Origin: Bacillus taeanensis
Lineage (GTDB): Bacteria > Bacillota > Bacilli > Bacillales > UBA6769
Length of the DNA stretch: 64,000 nt
Assembly (NCBI RefSeq): GCF_003318295.1
Contig: NZ_QOCW01000021.1
Location: forward strand, 1 to 64,000
Direction of reading: 5' to 3'
Notes under the pieces: model-generated
Seen by the model: the letters and a program-made list of their open reading frames with translations, nothing else
What the model was told of the DNA's origin: nothing
Database searches by the model: none
In this document: positions 62,868 through 64,000 of the stretch, piece by piece
Layout: each line of letters begins with the position of its first letter
Numbering within the stretch: the stretch's first letter is position 1
Made by a program: the position numbers and the translations under genes

Positions 62868-63721
62868 TGTGGTGGAAAAAGAAATCCGTCTATCTTTTGG
62901 CTTTAAGCACCTTGTTAGCGGCATTTGTATGGTTTCAGATGGCAATGTTCCTTGCTCATACGATTTTTGGAGTAACAATTAAACTTAATCTTTTTAATTT
63001 CTGCCTTAGCTTTTTTAAGGAGTATTCCATTTATTATAACTTGGCAAGCTTAGTAATGAATATCATTATTATCTTCACACTGCTTATAACGGTTGTAAAA
63101 ATAAGCATGCAATTTATTCTTCTCTATCAATTTAAAAAGCGGATCTCGTTTTTAAAGGATCGAGAGTTATCAACGTTTTACAGTGAAAAGTTTCAAGTTA
63201 ATAAAGAAATCTATGTAGTAAGAAGTAATCAATACCTTGCTTTCACGATGGGAATTAGAAGCCCGTCTATTGTTCTATCGACTGCGTTAATTGATTTGCT
63301 TGAAGAAGAAGAATTAACGGCGGTGATCGAACATGAAACATTTCATCAACATAACCATGATCCTTTTATGATCTTTATTCTCCAAGTGATCGCCCAATCG
63401 TTGTGGTTTATTCCGCTCACAAAGTGGTGCTATATAAATTATAAAATTATTCGTGAAATTCTGGCTGATGAATATGCGATTCAAAAAATGGGTTCAGAAA
63501 TAGGGTTGAGCAGTGCTTTATTAAAGCTTATCAAACACCGTTTGAGTGCTAAAGTGGCGCCAATCGTTGTTCAGTTTTCAGGTGAATCTGTAAACTACAG
63601 ACTGCAGCAGTTGGTAGAACCGAAACGAAGCATTCCGGTAAAAATGAAACCGAGGACGGTATTGATTTCTATTTATGTTATGATTTTATTTTTGGGCATG
63701 GTGGTAATGACCCTTGCCTAA
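62864..63721 (+). CDS. M56/BlaR1-like membrane metalloprotease without sensor domain
   Basis: 285 residues: about four membrane segments, zinc motif HETFH near 152-156 and ADEYA near 203, as in BlaR1/MecR1 protease domains. It lacks the extracellular penicillin-binding domain, so it senses something else or is driven by another signal. It presumably cleaves the adjacent repressor. Confidence 0.85.
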   Translation: MMWWKKKSVYLLALSTLLAAFVWFQMAMFLAHTIFGVTIKLNLFNFCLSFFKEYSIYYNLASLVMNIIIIFTLLITVVKISMQFILLYQFKKRISFLKDRELSTFYSEKFQVNKEIYVVRSNQYLAFTMGIRSPSIVLSTALIDLLEEEELTAVIEHETFHQHNHDPFMIFILQVIAQSLWFIPLTKWCYINYKIIREILADEYAIQKMGSEIGLSSALLKLIKHRLSAKVAPIVVQFSGESVNYRLQQLVEPKRSIPVKMKPRTVLISIYVMILFLGMVVMTLA

Positions 63722-63737
63722 AAACTTTTATCTTTAC

Positions 63738-63756
63738 ACACTACATATTGTAGTGT
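63738..63756 (+). promoter_or_regulatory. BlaI-type operator before the DoxX gene
   Basis: ACACTAC-ATATT-GTAGTGT, same arms as the operator at 62420, so the DoxX gene belongs to this repressor's regulon. Confidence 0.8.
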
Positions 63757-63780
63757 AATAATTGGAGAGGAGAATTGATA

Positions 63781-64000
63781 TGAACAAAAATGTAGAAATT
63801 GGTGCATTGATTTTAAGAGTAGTTTTAGGGATTACCTTCTTTATTCACGGCTTGGCAAAGTTTCAGGGTGGGATCGACAATACAGCCGGCTGGTTTTCAA
63901 GCATTGGTTTACCTGGCTTTTTGGCATATGCAGTCGCAATCATTGAGTTAGTGGGCGGTTTAGTATTAATCGTAGGCTTTGCAACACGGATTGTTTCAAT
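63781..64000 (+). CDS. DoxX family membrane protein, cut by the window end
   Basis: First 73 codons only. GALILRVVLGITFFIHGLAKFQGG and AYAVAIIELVGGLVLIVGFATR are DoxX signatures; two of four expected membrane segments are visible. ATG follows GGAGAGGAG. Relatives (CatD/YfiD-type) act in thiol or quinone stress tolerance. Confidence 0.85.

Overview
The window is a low-GC Gram-positive chromosome segment, most likely from Bacillus sensu lato. The support is AGGAGG-type ribosome sites, frequent TTG/GTG starts, TTGACA-N17-TATAAT promoters, and close relatives of Bacillus RsbQ/RsbP, C-terminal-cysteine Fnr, ScdA/RIC, PBP3 and CzcD. The species cannot be fixed from this sequence. No rRNA, tRNA or CRISPR array was seen.

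Layout. 0-2.4 kb: end of a TnpB-type insertion element, a CzcD cation exporter, a DUF421 membrane protein and a small PH-like protein. 2.4-11.6 kb: a giant STAND/BTAD regulator followed by a five-gene branched-chain amino acid/amide-type ABC transporter and an alpha/beta hydrolase; two TGTAACTC direct repeats at an 11-bp period lie before the transporter. 11.6-17.5 kb: decay zone with truncated and frameshifted genes, IS605-type end hairpins and an intact TnpB element with a likely omega RNA. 17.5-36.4 kb: an anaerobic/nitric-oxide island with a PAS-GGDEF-EAL protein, Fnr (frameshifted as read), two truncated hemoglobins, an Mrp-like ATPase, a molybdopterin oxidoreductase/cytochrome b/ferredoxin/Rieske operon, a hemerythrin, ScdA/RIC, ThiG-ThiH, an 8-TM protein, a second Crp/Fnr regulator and a quinol nitric oxide reductase. 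36.4-46 kb: IS110, GNAT acetyltransferases, an M1 peptidase lipoprotein, a nitronate monooxygenase-like gene, an IS4 remnant and a PBP3-type transpeptidase. 46-58.7 kb: a LacI-controlled sugar cluster (SDR, RpiB-like, sugar-phosphate epimerase-like, DhaK, DhaL, TIM-like, TRAP transporter, GlpX, transketolase). 59-64 kb: rsbQ-rsbP energy-stress module (rsbP frameshifted as read), an LLM flavin oxidoreductase, and a BlaI/M56 pair with a DoxX gene.

Two systems stand out. First, nearly every transcription unit of the 19-34 kb island has a TGTGA-N6-TCACA palindrome (or a one-mismatch version) whose centre lies 28.5-31.5 bp (mostly 29.5) from a -10 hexamer, on both strands. This is class II activator geometry and implies a compact Fnr regulon that includes c-di-GMP turnover, an oxygen-independent thiazole pathway (ThiH) and an unusual Mo-enzyme/Rieske complex. 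Second, the LacI cluster combines an SDR dehydrogenase, a split Dha-type kinase, a TIM paralogue and an RpiB paralogue, the same enzyme families as the tetritol/tetrulose routes that yield erythrose 4-phosphate. Here they sit with a TRAP transporter, transketolase and class II FBPase, under a shared TTAAACGTTTTACTA operator.

Limits: all functions come from reading motifs by eye. No similarity search, folding program or statistics was run. Frameshifts may be sequencing errors.
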